From Ilyomonas sp964249755 (lineage in GTDB: Bacteria; Bacteroidota; Bacteroidia; Chitinophagales; Chitinophagaceae), in NCBI GenBank assembly GCA_964249755.1, contig CAXUDB010000001.1, positions 806,001 through 870,000 on the forward strand: a stretch of DNA of 64,000 nucleotides, read 5' to 3'. The notes below the pieces were generated by a model. It searched no databases. It saw only the letters and a list, made by a program, of their open reading frames with translations, and was not told the DNA's origin. This document shows positions 1 through 8,598 of the stretch, one piece after another. The translations under genes and the position numbers were made by a program. The first letter of the stretch is position 1. Each line of letters starts with the position of its first letter.

Positions 1-934
1 TATTGACGGCGATGATGCTAACAAACCTTCGAACCTGAACGAGAACTTAGGCATCCTGAGCCACGGCTCGGACCTGATTGTGGAAGCCCGCCCTGACGTG
101 GTAAAGACCGATACGGTGCAGATGAAGCTGTGGAATACCAGCAAGCGAAGCTACCAGCTGACGCTGCGCAGTGAGAACTTTGATTCCCTCTCCTCCCTGC
201 ATGCTTACTTGGAAGACAGCTACCTAGACACCAAGCAGGAGCTGAGCCTGAAAGGAAGCACCACTACGGTTGACTTTACGGTGAACAATGATACGGCTTC
301 TTCCAGCCAAAGCCGCTTCCGCATCGTGTTCCAGAACGACGCAGTTGTACTGCCTGTGACACTGACGAAAGTGAGCGCAGCCCCCTCTAACGGAGGTGTC
401 AGCGTAACGTGGACGGTAACGAATGAAGTGAACATTAAAGGTTACACAGTAGAACGGTCAACGGACGGTGGAACGACCTATACGTCCGTGGCTGCGCAGG
501 CGGCGAAGAACAATGGCGGTTCTGCCCTGACGAACTACAGCGGTTTTGATGCGCTGCCAAAGACAGGGGATAACCTCTACCGCATCCGCATTGAAGCGAA
601 CAATGGCGCTGTAACGTACTCCAGCGTGGTGAAGGTAACGATAGGAGCGGGCAGCCATGAGGTGCAGATCACGCTGTATCCGAACCCGGTAAGAAGCAAT
701 GGCAAGGTGAACCTGCAGCTGACGAACCTGGCAGCCGGTAACTACTTAGTGAGCGTATATAGCGGTGCAGGACAGACGGTGTACCAAAGGAAGGTAACCA
801 TCGCACAGAGCAACACAACGCAGAGCGAGGAACTGAAACTGGGTGCAAGCCTGGCTCAGGGAAGCTACCCGATCAAAATCACTGACAGTAAAGGAACTGT
901 TGTGAAGGAAAATAACATTATCGTGACTAGATAG
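1..934 (+). CDS. Secreted protein with C-terminal type IX sorting domain (5' truncated)
   Basis: The frame is open from base 2, so the true start lies left of the window; about 310 C-terminal residues are visible. The first third is beta-rich and unassigned. A fibronectin-III-like module follows (it begins near VVLPVTLTKVSA and runs to YSSVVKVTI), and the last 80 residues form a type A T9SS sorting domain, recognised by LYPNPV followed by the GNYLVSVY and QGSYPIKI strands. Proteins with this tail are exported by Sec, cross the outer membrane through the type IX system, and have the tail removed on surface attachment or release. The catalytic or binding part of this protein is outside the window, so its substrate is unknown. 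A strong terminator follows the stop codon. Confidence 0.85.
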   Translation, partial: IDGDDANKPSNLNENLGILSHGSDLIVEARPDVVKTDTVQMKLWNTSKRSYQLTLRSENFDSLSSLHAYLEDSYLDTKQELSLKGSTTTVDFTVNNDTASSSQSRFRIVFQNDAVVLPVTLTKVSAAPSNGGVSVTWTVTNEVNIKGYTVERSTDGGTTYTSVAAQAAKNNGGSALTNYSGFDALPKTGDNLYRIRIEANNGAVTYSSVVKVTIGAGSHEVQITLYPNPVRSNGKVNLQLTNLAAGNYLVSVYSGAGQTVYQRKVTIAQSNTTQSEELKLGASLAQGSYPIKITDSKGTVVKENNIIVTR

Positions 935-960
935 GATAAAGCTTAAAGAAGTAAGATAGT

Positions 961-996
961 AAAGAGCCTGACAATCTAATGATGTCAGGCTCTTTT
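961..996 (+). terminator. Rho-independent terminator after the T9SS cargo gene
   Basis: A perfect 13-bp stem (961-973 with 983-995, starting AAAGAGCCTG) with a 9-nt loop, ending in a T-run. It sits 27 bp after the stop. Confidence 0.85.
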
Positions 997-1131
997 AAAA
1001 TGATGCCTAATGGTTTTTAAGTGTCAATGAGATGAACTTCTGACTTAAAATAGCATTAATTTTGAGATCGGGCGGTTTTTTGAAAAGTTGAATTCCTATA
1101 TTTGTAAATACTCCTAATATTTTTGATAGCT

Positions 1132-1401
1132 ATGAATAAGAACGTTATTAACAGCAATTGTGAAAATGGCAAGAAATCGCTGCGTATAGGAAAATTGTTA
1201 TTTATCTTTGGTTTTGTACTGATGTTTAGTGTTAAATCGTTTGCAGATGATGGTGATGAAACTGGTGACGGTGATCCTGATGCGCCATTTGATGGGGGTA
1301 TATCTATTTTAGTGGCCAGTGGAATTGCCTATGGAGCCAAGAGGTGGTATGACGATTCTAAGAAACCAAAAAAACAAAACGACTTGAACAGCGATATTTA
1401 G
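1132..1401 (+). CDS. Small protein with a PID-CTERM-like exosortase sorting signal
   Basis: An 89-residue protein read from ATG 1132; a TTG three codons upstream is less likely. It has an N-terminal signal or membrane segment (about 21-38, ending SFA), an acidic linker (DDGDETGDGDPD, about 39-50), the motif PFDGG, a short hydrophobic helix (ISILVASGIAYGA) and a basic tail (KRW...KKPKK). Motif, then helix, then positive tail is the tripartite plan of exosortase/archaeosortase substrates, and the PxDGG-helix form resembles what I recall as PID-CTERM in Bacteroidota. There is almost no mature protein besides the signal and acidic linker. An exosortase-like gene lies 1.8 kb away. TATATTTG at 1097-1104 fits a Bacteroidota -7 box, but I see no matching -33 box. 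Function unknown. Confidence 0.7.
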   Translation: MNKNVINSNCENGKKSLRIGKLLFIFGFVLMFSVKSFADDGDETGDGDPDAPFDGGISILVASGIAYGAKRWYDDSKKPKKQNDLNSDI

Positions 1402-1423
1402 ATTCGATTCTAGTAATGTATTT

Positions 1424-1468
1424 AAAGCAGTGAGCGTTTAATTTGATTTAAAAGCTTACTGCTTTTTT
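1424..1468 (+). terminator. Terminator after the PID-CTERM-like gene
   Basis: A 12-bp stem with one G-U pair (1424-1435 with 1454-1465), an 18-nt loop and a T-run. It suggests the small gene is transcribed on its own. Confidence 0.7.
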
Positions 1469-1685
1469 ATTGTAACTGTGTACTTCTTGAGAAAGAAAAC
1501 CTTTGGCTGAGCAAACTAACTTGGAAGCAACAATTGTGATCGCAAAATTTAGGGGAACCGTTTTTAATTCTGCAATTAAAGCCAACATTTAGCGATCATT
1601 ATTGCAGAAATTTATAAAATGCTATACGTATAATTAGCTTTCGCAGTTCCTGATCTTTTATTGATAGTGCAGCAACATTAATTTT

Positions 1686-2975
1686 ATGCCGCCTGAATTG
1701 CACACTGATAACAAGATGAACTTTCTAAAAGGCTATTTCAATAGGTTTTTAGTAACATATCTAGTCATATTAACTTTTCCGTTTCCTGCCAATTATATTT
1801 CTTGGCTTAGAATTATAAACAAATGGTATTATTCGATTCTTAATATTGTCGTGTCGTGGGTAGGTCGCCACATGCTGAAGATTTCTTATCCATTAATATA
1901 CATTCATAATGGGAGCAGTGATACGAGCTTTCATTATGTACAACTCTTTTTTTTCGTCTGCGCGGCATTATTAATTGCTTTCGTATGGTACTTTGTAGAT
2001 AAGACGAAGCCGCATTCAACCAAATTACTTTCTTTTACAACAGCGTATTTACATTTCTATTTCGCTTTAACGATGATGCGATTCGGATTAGAGAAAATAA
2101 TTAAGGTCCAGTTTCCTTTTCCATATGAGAGTATAGATGAAACTTATGGCGAATCTTCTCCCATGAAACTAATGTGGAATTTTATGGGATTTTCCTCAAC
2201 CTATAATCTGTTTATTGGCTTTCTAGAACTACTATCGGGTTTCTTTGTTTTTTTCAAGCGTTGGATAGCTCTAGGCGGCTTATTGAGTATTACACTGTTA
2301 ATGCACATAGTTATATTGAACTTTTGCTTTGATATACCTGTGAAACTATTTGCCATTAACTTTTTAATTATGGCTATTTTTATTTCAGCGCCTTATATCC
2401 AAATGTTCATAAACCTTTTCGTAAGACTTAAACCTACTTACCCTATTGACCAACAAAGCCAAATAAAACACAAACAGGGAAACAAAATTTCGGGTGCTTT
2501 AAAATTTGCAATAATTGTCGGAATTATTTATTCGATGATTGGAATCGTAAGGACGAAATATGTGTTTTTTGGAGATGGTGCTTTTGCAAAAACACCTTTG
2601 TTCGGAATATATCGTACCGAACTTTTTATACGTAATAGTGATACACTGCTTCCACTATTGACTGACAATACTCAATGGAAAACAGTCAGTATAATCTACA
2701 AGAATAAAGCGACACTAAGATTGACAAATGATACTGTAAAAGCATGCAAATTTGTTACGGATACAGTCCATAAAAACATTCAGTTCTCTTATGCAGATGA
2801 TTCAGCATATAGTGCTAAATTAAAATACATAATTCCTGATTCAAATCACCTTTATATTGAAGGGAGGCTCAGAGGTGATTCAATACGTGTTTTACTGAAA
2901 AAGCAGGATCTGAATAAGTACACACTGATTAATAGAGGCTTTCATTGGATAAATGAATCACCCTTCTATAAATGA
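1686..2975 (+). CDS. DoxX/HTTM-like multi-spanning membrane protein
   Basis: 429 residues. The first 260 carry about seven or eight hydrophobic helices, with polar loops such as ALTMMRFGLEKI and a PYES segment. The last 150 residues, after a helix near 275, are soluble and beta-rich, and contain FAKTPLFGIYRTELFI. This looks like the DoxX-like membrane proteins of Bacteroidota that carry an extra-membrane C-terminal domain; their role is poorly defined. A second ATG at 1716 (MNFLKGYF) puts the first helix closer to the N-terminus and may be the real start. The gene lies between a putative exosortase substrate and an exosortase-like gene and is visibly AT-rich like both, which suggests joint acquisition; a shared pathway is inference. 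Confidence 0.6.
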   Translation: MPPELHTDNKMNFLKGYFNRFLVTYLVILTFPFPANYISWLRIINKWYYSILNIVVSWVGRHMLKISYPLIYIHNGSSDTSFHYVQLFFFVCAALLIAFVWYFVDKTKPHSTKLLSFTTAYLHFYFALTMMRFGLEKIIKVQFPFPYESIDETYGESSPMKLMWNFMGFSSTYNLFIGFLELLSGFFVFFKRWIALGGLLSITLLMHIVILNFCFDIPVKLFAINFLIMAIFISAPYIQMFINLFVRLKPTYPIDQQSQIKHKQGNKISGALKFAIIVGIIYSMIGIVRTKYVFFGDGAFAKTPLFGIYRTELFIRNSDTLLPLLTDNTQWKTVSIIYKNKATLRLTNDTVKACKFVTDTVHKNIQFSYADDSAYSAKLKYIIPDSNHLYIEGRLRGDSIRVLLKKQDLNKYTLINRGFHWINESPFYK

Positions 2976-3165
2976 TCTGTAACCTTGCTCCACATTGGTA
3001 ATGGATTTTTATGAACGATGCTAATTTTCACAATTCATATATATTCGACTGCAACCTATGGAATTGAATACGGAGATGTAATTAGATTAGTCCATTTGTA
3101 AATTTTGCCTGAAAACTGCCTTATAGCAATTAGCAACAAATTTACGGCGTATAGGAAGCTGCTTG

Positions 3166-3741
3166 CTATTGTATTGCAGATAGTTTTTCTCGATTTATAT
3201 CATACTCATTATATTTCCTGATGAACCAAAACATTAGACCGAAAATGACCACATAACTTGCAACATTGAAAGCAAAATGCGGTTCAATTTCAATATAAGC
3301 TTTCCAATTGTAATAGTTCCCTAATGCAATAGAGGTTATACGAATGATATTAAGAACTGTAATAGAGACTACGCCTATTAAAGCCCATATTGACTTATAT
3401 TTCCAGCTAGCCCTGTGCGCCATAACAAAGGCTGTCCAAAAGCTTATCACACCAAAGCCTAAACAGGCCCAGATGATATTTATACCCCGACTTCCCCTAA
3501 TAGTTATGTTATTTAAAGCTTTTTGGTATACATCAAATCCAGCCAGTTGTAAAAGGACTTTTGAGCACTGGCAAATAAAATAAGTAACCCACGCAGGGAA
3601 ATTTGCATTGTTGTCTAAAAATGAACTATACGCTTTTCCCCCAGGCGATACAATACCAATATAAGAATAAAAAGAAATACTCAGTAAAAAAAATATGAGA
3701 AGGAATTGAAGAAGAGAAAATCTCCGGTTTCGTAATTTCAT
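3166..3741 (-). CDS. Exosortase/archaeosortase-family membrane protein
   Basis: 191 residues with four to five hydrophobic helices. The family's catalytic triad can be placed: Cys93 in IIWACLGFG, Arg134 in LNIIRITSI (the NxxR pattern) and His155 in EPHFAFN, each at a membrane edge as in exosortases. Exosortases are thought to cut C-terminal sorting signals and pass the protein to an acceptor in the envelope. It is shorter than the eight-helix EPS-type enzymes and close in length to the small Bacteroidota variants; I cannot assign a subfamily. The probable substrate is the small protein at 1132-1401. A long hairpin lies 15 nt upstream of the ATG. Confidence 0.72.
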   Translation of the reverse strand: MKLRNRRFSLLQFLLIFFLLSISFYSYIGIVSPGGKAYSSFLDNNANFPAWVTYFICQCSKVLLQLAGFDVYQKALNNITIRGSRGINIIWACLGFGVISFWTAFVMAHRASWKYKSIWALIGVVSITVLNIIRITSIALGNYYNWKAYIEIEPHFAFNVASYVVIFGLMFWFIRKYNEYDINREKLSAIQ

Positions 3742-3755
3742 AAATAGATATGAAT

Positions 3756-3805
3756 AGTTAAACTGATTGCAAATGCGATTACCACCGCTTGTAATCAGTT
3801 TAACT
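3756..3805 (-). promoter_or_regulatory. Long hairpin just upstream of the exosortase-like gene
   Basis: AGTTAAACTGATTGCAA (3756-3772) pairs with 3789-3805 over 17 positions with a single mismatch, around a 16-nt loop. In the gene's sense it ends 15 nt before the ATG and is not followed by a T-run, so it is not a typical terminator. It may be a 5'-leader structure, an operator or a repeat. Confidence 0.5.
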
Positions 3806-3857
3806 ACTTAATTTAAACCGCGTAAAATTCAATCTATTTCAAAATTTACTTTAATAC

Positions 3858-4091
3858 TTAATTTGACAAATGCATATTCTTCTCCGCATAGCGAAGGATG
3901 GCATTTACGGTAGCTACCCGCGGGGAGCGGAGTGGGGTTTGCTGCAGTTTCTGCTCTGATCCCATCAGTACAAGATATTTCTGCTTCAGCGCCCAGTCGG
4001 TTTGCAGCGCCAGTTCTAATTGGGCGGATTGATCTTCTTCCATTTCTTCGTACATATAAACCAGTAAATCTTCCGTTGTAAAATTTGGCAT
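3858..4091 (-). CDS. Small acidic helical protein, function unknown
   Basis: 77 residues, no signal or membrane segment. The N-terminus TTEDLLVYMYEEMEEDQSAQLELAL resembles the leading helices of Bacteroidota anti-sigma or sigma-binding proteins, but there is no zinc motif or membrane domain. It may share a transcript with the ftsB-like gene 72 bp upstream. No function can be assigned. Confidence 0.6.
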   Translation of the reverse strand: MPNFTTEDLLVYMYEEMEEDQSAQLELALQTDWALKQKYLVLMGSEQKLQQTPLRSPRVATVNAILRYAEKNMHLSN

Positions 4092-4163
4092 AGCAGAAGC
4101 GTTTTAAGATAAGAACAAAATAGAAACGGCAAAGGGAAACGGGTTATTGCAAACCGAAACAGA

Positions 4164-4484
4164 TTATTTTTTATCCTCTTCTTTCTCAGCCGGCGCCTGA
4201 ACGACAAATACATCTTCATTGTCGCGCTTCATCAGATAATTTTCCCGTGCAAATTTTTCAATGGAGGCAGGTGTGCTTTGCAGCTCGCTGAGCTGCTGCC
4301 CGGTGGTTTTTATCTTGTCTTCGTAATATTTTTTATTCGCCAGCAGTTCATTTAACTGGTGTTTGCGGTCAAGCTGAACAAACAAGTTGTTGTCATCAAA
4401 AAAAAACATCATGGCGGTAAACAAGGCTACCGCAATCAGGTACTTATTGGTAATCAGCCGAAAGGCTTGTTTGGTTTGCTTCAT
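4164..4484 (-). CDS. ftsB: FtsB/DivIC-type septum formation initiator
   Basis: 106 residues: a short cytoplasmic N-terminus, one membrane helix (about 13-30), a coiled coil (about 35-75) and a conserved end, IEKFARENYLMKRDNEDVFVV, as in FtsB/DivIC proteins. These single-pass proteins join FtsL and FtsQ to scaffold divisome assembly. The gene sits downstream of eno on the same strand; an ftsB-type gene beside eno is a common arrangement in bacteria, which supports the call. The charged Lys/Glu tail is typical of lineage variation. Confidence 0.82.
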   Translation of the reverse strand: MKQTKQAFRLITNKYLIAVALFTAMMFFFDDNNLFVQLDRKHQLNELLANKKYYEDKIKTTGQQLSELQSTPASIEKFARENYLMKRDNEDVFVVQAPAEKEEDKK

Positions 4485-4606
4485 GGTGAGTGGTGAGTAG
4501 TGAGTGGTGAGAAGTGAGAAATTAAAACAGTGAGAGGTGAGACGTCAGAAATCAGAAATGAACCCCAAAGCCCAATACTCACTTCTCACTTCTCACCTCT
4601 TACTCT
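4485..4606. repeat. Degenerate GTGAG-type repeat tract between ftsB and eno
   Basis: The whole gap is made of imperfect copies of GTGAG(A/T)GG, first in one orientation and then, near 4580-4606, as the complement (CTCACTTCTCAC), so the tract can fold back on itself. It is related to the perfect heptamer array on the other side of eno. Confidence 0.75.
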
Positions 4607-5890
4607 TTATTTTGTATACAGCTTTTTCCCGTTTGGATAAATGGCGTTATTACCGAGCATTTCTTCAATACGGATTAACTGGTTGTATTTTGCCAGGCGG
4701 TCGGTGCGGCTGGCAGAGCCGGTTTTAATCTGACCACAGTTCAACGCGACGGCAAGGTCGGCAATGGTGGTATCTTCTGTTTCGCCGCTGCGGTGGCTCA
4801 TGATAGTGGTGTAACCATTGGTTTGCGCTAACTGCACGGCATTGATGGTTTCCGTTACGGTACCAATCTGGTTTACCTTGATGAGGATGCTGTTGGCAAT
4901 GTCGTTGTCTATGCCGCGCTGCAAAATTTTGGTGTTCGTAACAAACAGGTCGTCGCCTACCAACTGGCATTTGGCGCCAATGGCGTCGGTGAGCTTTTTC
5001 CAGCCGTCCCAGTCTTCTTCCGCCATGCCGTCTTCGATAGATACAATGGGATATTTGCTCACCCACTCTGTCCAGTAAGCTACCATTTCATCGGAACTGA
5101 TTTCCTTTTGGCTGCTTTTGTAGAACCGGTATTTACCGTCTTTGAACATTTCGCTGCTGGCCGCATCGAGCGCAATGGCAATCTCATCGCCTACCTTATA
5201 ACCGGCTGCTTCGATGGCCTGGATTACGGTTTCAATCGCGTCTTCATTGCTTTGGAAATCGGGTGCAAAACCGCCTTCATCGCCCACATTGGTGCTGAAG
5301 CCTTTTTTCTTCAGTACACTTTTTAACTGGTGGAAAGTTTCAACACCCCAGCGCAGCCCTTCGCTGAACGAAGCAGCGCCTACCGGCACAATCATAAACT
5401 CCTGAAAGTCTATTTTGTTATCGGCATGAACCCCGCCATTCAGGATGTTCATCAACGGAATGGGAAGCACTGTTGCATTTACACCGCCGAGATAACGGAA
5501 CAAGGGCAAATCACTTTCTTCAGCCGCCGCTTTGGCTACCGCCATCGAAACAGCCAGCATGGCATTGGCGCCAAGCTTGCCTTTGTTATCGGTACCGTCT
5601 AATTCAATGAGTTTTTTATCTATGCCAGCTTGGTCGTTTACGGGATAACCAATCAGTTGCTCTGCAATAATATCGTTCACGTTGGCAACGGCCTTCAGCA
5701 CGCCTTTTCCCCCATATACTTTCTTATCGTTGTCGCGCAACTCTACCGCTTCGTGTATGCCCGTAGAAGCGCCGGATGGCACAGCCGCACGTCCTAATAC
5801 GCCGTTATCGGTAATGACATCTACTTCTACTGTGGGATTGCCGCGACTATCTAATATCTGGCGGGCATGAATATCTGAAATGAAACTCAT
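4607..5890 (-). CDS. eno: Enolase
   Basis: 427 residues. It converts 2-phosphoglycerate to phosphoenolpyruvate in glycolysis. The N-terminus (ARQILDSRGNPTVEVDV), the GDEGGFAP motif, LVGDDLFVTN, the active-site lysine region ILIKVNQIGT and the SHRSGETED loop (365-373) are all present. The reading frame stays open about 50 codons further upstream, but that extension only translates the intergenic heptamer array, so ATG 5890 (MSFISDIHA) is the start. No Shine-Dalgarno sequence precedes it, as is usual in this phylum. Both flanks are repeat tracts. Confidence 0.97.
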   Translation of the reverse strand: MSFISDIHARQILDSRGNPTVEVDVITDNGVLGRAAVPSGASTGIHEAVELRDNDKKVYGGKGVLKAVANVNDIIAEQLIGYPVNDQAGIDKKLIELDGTDNKGKLGANAMLAVSMAVAKAAAEESDLPLFRYLGGVNATVLPIPLMNILNGGVHADNKIDFQEFMIVPVGAASFSEGLRWGVETFHQLKSVLKKKGFSTNVGDEGGFAPDFQSNEDAIETVIQAIEAAGYKVGDEIAIALDAASSEMFKDGKYRFYKSSQKEISSDEMVAYWTEWVSKYPIVSIEDGMAEEDWDGWKKLTDAIGAKCQLVGDDLFVTNTKILQRGIDNDIANSILIKVNQIGTVTETINAVQLAQTNGYTTIMSHRSGETEDTTIADLAVALNCGQIKTGSASRTDRLAKYNQLIRIEEMLGNNAIYPNGKKLYTK

Positions 5891-5950
5891 AAAAGGAGGA
5901 AATTTGATTGGCACAAAGAAAGCAATTCTTGCGGAATGTATAATGAAAAG

Positions 5951-6006
5951 GTGAGAGGTGAGAGGTGAGAGGTGAGAGGTGAGAGGTGAGAGGTGAGAGG
6001 TGAGAG
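5951..6006. repeat. Perfect heptanucleotide tandem array (GTGAGAG x 8)
   Basis: Eight identical 7-bp copies lie 60 bp upstream of the eno start. A unit of 7 changes any overlapping frame when copies are gained or lost, but here it is intergenic. Its perfect copies suggest recent slippage. Confidence 0.95.
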
Positions 6007-6133
6007 GTGTGTAAGTTACAGCTTGTAGCTCATACCTCATAGTTCACCACTCACAAATAATCTGTAGTCAGATAGCAGCCGGTAACTGATAGCACGCTTG
6101 CTTCCAATTTATATTCTGCTTAATGCAGACGCT

Positions 6134-6841
6134 CTATTTGCACGCCCCTTTGGCATCGAAACTGATGAACTTTTCAATGACAAAATAATCCTGCGTGGTT
6201 GTGTCGTTTATAGAGGGGCGCAATTCGAAGTGACCCGCCAGCTTTGCAAAAACCGGCTGTCCTTCTTTTGCCATCCCTTTGTATTTTGCGGTTAGTGCCA
6301 TTGCTGCGGGCGCCAGTGTAGCCTGGTAATCGTGGTTCATCGAGCAGACGTGAAGCAACATGGTATCTCCCTTAGCACTGTACATGCCTTGTACCGGCAC
6401 AGGCTGCTGTGGCTTAAAGGGAGTGTTATTTCTATAGAGTGCTAACTTCTTTTTAGGCCCTGTTATTTCTTTCCCTTCTTTATCCAGCATATCTATCTCG
6501 GCATAGTTGGCAATTTTGAAATGCTGAGTATCGCTCGTGCCGCTGAGTTGCAAAAGGCTGTCGTTTAGCTGCCAGGTTCCGGTTTGGTAAGAGATGCTTT
6601 TGCCTATGTATTGATTCTCCATCACAAAGGTCAGGTCGGGTTTCAAATATACTTTGGCGGCAATGCCGGGGCAATCAGCGCAGGGCAACGTATCATTAAA
6701 AACACCGGCTAATTGTTTTACCTCGTAGCCCTGAGGTTTTTTGCCGATGGTGCTATCAGCAGTTGTGCTTTTCGTATCTGCATTGGTGTGGCAGGAGGAG
6801 ATGACGGTAATTAAAACCAGGATGGAAACGATGTATTTCAT
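6134..6841 (-). CDS. NlpE-like lipoprotein with CxxC motif
   Basis: 235 residues with a lipoprotein signal (lipobox ending ISSC, Cys17). The segment FNDTLPCADCPGIAAKVYL (about 48-66) matches the N-terminal domain of NlpE, an outer-membrane lipoprotein tied to copper and envelope stress in Enterobacteria; Cys54 and Cys57 are the CxxC pair. A second beta-rich part (about 130-235, with Cys166 and a terminal Cys) differs from the E. coli C-terminal domain. It stands alone with no stress kinase nearby, so role in signalling is not supported here; a general envelope lipoprotein role is the safe reading. Confidence 0.75.
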   Translation of the reverse strand: MKYIVSILVLITVISSCHTNADTKSTTADSTIGKKPQGYEVKQLAGVFNDTLPCADCPGIAAKVYLKPDLTFVMENQYIGKSISYQTGTWQLNDSLLQLSGTSDTQHFKIANYAEIDMLDKEGKEITGPKKKLALYRNNTPFKPQQPVPVQGMYSAKGDTMLLHVCSMNHDYQATLAPAAMALTAKYKGMAKEGQPVFAKLAGHFELRPSINDTTTQDYFVIEKFISFDAKGACK

Positions 6842-7089
6842 GAGACGATTTTTCTCTGGGCGATAAAATGCAATTACTGTGCGGAAGTTATGTATAACCT
6901 TATAATTCGTTTAAAAGCGCGGGCAGCTTTTTATAAACAGCCATTTTGTTTTTCCTTTAGGCTGAATCAGTCGGCATCCAGAAAGTTGATAGTATAAAAA
7001 TGGCAGCCCTCGTTTATCGTCTTTTCCAACCTTAGTCTTTTAATGCCTTTTATTTTTTTGTGTGATAAAAGACAATTAAAAAAAGAAGC

Positions 7090-7485
7090 CTAATCCACCG
7101 GTTTAGGAGCAATCTTAATGGGTGGCAAAAACGTCATTGCTTCAATAAAAAAAGAAAGAAACAACAGAAGAAAAAGACCCGCTTTTTTTTCGGGGCACAT
7201 GCCGCCGGAACAGGCGCCGACGAGCAGGTAATTGCGGAGGCTCCAGGCAATGTTCAGCGCCCCTAAAATGACGTTGGTTCGCTTCGCCCATATTCTGGGT
7301 ACCAGAAAAAAAAGAATCATAATACTGCAAAGAATGATATTGAACAAACCCGGCCTGCCCAAATTGCTTCCGCCATCCCAGCCCGTCATCAGCAGCCGGA
7401 TTTCTGCCACATAACTCCACGGAAAAAAACAATTGATGATTAACAGGAGACAAGCGGCAACGCCTAATAATTGTGAATACTTCAT
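7090..7485 (-). CDS. Small membrane protein, function unknown
   Basis: 131 residues with four hydrophobic helices (about 6-24, 45-63, 70-90 and 100-120) and a polar loop, ACSGGMCPEKK, between the last two. No signal peptide cleavage or known motif is evident. It lies directly downstream of the tRNA-Cys gene on the same strand. Confidence 0.6.
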   Translation of the reverse strand: MKYSQLLGVAACLLLIINCFFPWSYVAEIRLLMTGWDGGSNLGRPGLFNIILCSIMILFFLVPRIWAKRTNVILGALNIAWSLRNYLLVGACSGGMCPEKKAGLFLLLFLSFFIEAMTFLPPIKIAPKPVD

Positions 7486-7550
7486 GGTATGAATTGAAAC
7501 GAAAAGACCTATAAGGTTTTAGAAGCCTTATAGGTCTGATGGTAAAGAAG

Positions 7551-7621
7551 AGGTCCCGACCAGAGTCGAACTGGTGTGGAAGCTTTTGCAGAGCTCTGCC
7601 TAGCCACTCGGCCACAGGACC
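7551..7621 (-). tRNA. tRNA-Cys (GCA)
   Basis: Read on the minus strand: acceptor stem GGTCCTG/CGGGACC, U8, D arm GCC...GGC, anticodon arm GAGCT-CTGCAAA-AGCTT with anticodon GCA, T arm ACCAG-TTCGACT-CTGGT, and discriminator U73, an identity element for cysteine tRNA. CCA is not encoded. Confidence 0.95.
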
Positions 7622-7720
7622 TTTTTGCGAAGCGCGAAAATAAAGGAATGCGGCGGATTAGAAAACTTTGGGCTTAATTTTATCATTCTCTATACCGACT
7701 TTTGCGCACAAAAAAAGCGG

Positions 7721-8596
7721 ATGACTACCATAGCCGAAAGCGAACTCATCATCAACCCGCGCGGAGCCATTTACCACTTAGATGTGAAGCCTGATGAACT
7801 CGCCACGACCATTATTACGGTAGGCGATCCCGGTCGTGTGCCGCAGGTGAGCCAGCATTTCGACCGGGTAGAAGTGCAGCAACAACACAGAGAATTCATC
7901 ACCCACACGGGCTTTATCGGCAGCAAAAGAATTTCGGTGGTGTCAACCGGTATCGGGCCAGACAATATTGATATTGTGATGAATGAACTGGATGCCTTAG
8001 CCAATATTGATTTTGCTACGCGAACTATAAAACCTCAACTGTCTTCGCTGCAGATCTTCCGCCTGGGCACCAGCGGCTCTTTGCAAAAAGACATACCAGT
8101 AGATAGCTTTGTAGCGGGTTCGCACGGGCTGGGCATTGATAACCTGCTGCATTTTTACCGGCACGATAACAACGAAGAAGAGCGCCAGTTGCTGAGTCAT
8201 TTTATGACGCATACCGGACTGGGCGATGCGGCTTCGCAGCCATATATTTCATCGGCAAGTGCTGCGTTGCTGAAGCATTTTGCGCAGCTTTATCAGCATG
8301 GCATCACCGTTACCTGCCCGGGCTTCTATGGACCCCAGGGGCGGGTGCTGCGTTTAGGTTTAAGCCAGCCTGAACTGGTGAATCAACTCACTTCTTTTCG
8401 CTTTGGCAATCACTTTATCTCCAACTTCGAAATGGAAACCAGCGCTATCTATGGTTTGGGAAAATTGTTAGGTCATCAGTGCTTAAGTATTAATGTGATT
8501 GTGGCTAACCGTGTAGCCAAAACCTTCACCAAAGATGGCGCGGCGGCTGTAGAAAATTTGATTCAACATACATTAAACATCATCGCTTCTATTTAA
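7721..8596 (+). CDS. Nucleoside phosphorylase (uridine phosphorylase-like)
   Basis: 291 residues of the PNP/UDP phosphorylase fold, which cleaves nucleosides with phosphate in salvage. The phosphate-binding motif GDPGR (35-39), RLGTSGS (114-120) and the ribose-binding NFEMETSA (235-242) are clear. The frame runs 32 codons further upstream, but that would begin right next to the tRNA; ATG 7721 gives the expected N-terminus. Base specificity cannot be read with certainty; the overall pattern is closer to uridine phosphorylase. It is followed after 2 nt by dapF, suggesting co-transcription. Confidence 0.85.
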   Translation: MTTIAESELIINPRGAIYHLDVKPDELATTIITVGDPGRVPQVSQHFDRVEVQQQHREFITHTGFIGSKRISVVSTGIGPDNIDIVMNELDALANIDFATRTIKPQLSSLQIFRLGTSGSLQKDIPVDSFVAGSHGLGIDNLLHFYRHDNNEEERQLLSHFMTHTGLGDAASQPYISSASAALLKHFAQLYQHGITVTCPGFYGPQGRVLRLGLSQPELVNQLTSFRFGNHFISNFEMETSAIYGLGKLLGHQCLSINVIVANRVAKTFTKDGAAAVENLIQHTLNIIASI

Positions 8597-8598
8597 CC

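Noticed and set aside
5891..6040. N-terminal extension of enolase
   Set aside because: It only translates the heptamer array; the conserved enolase start is at 5890.
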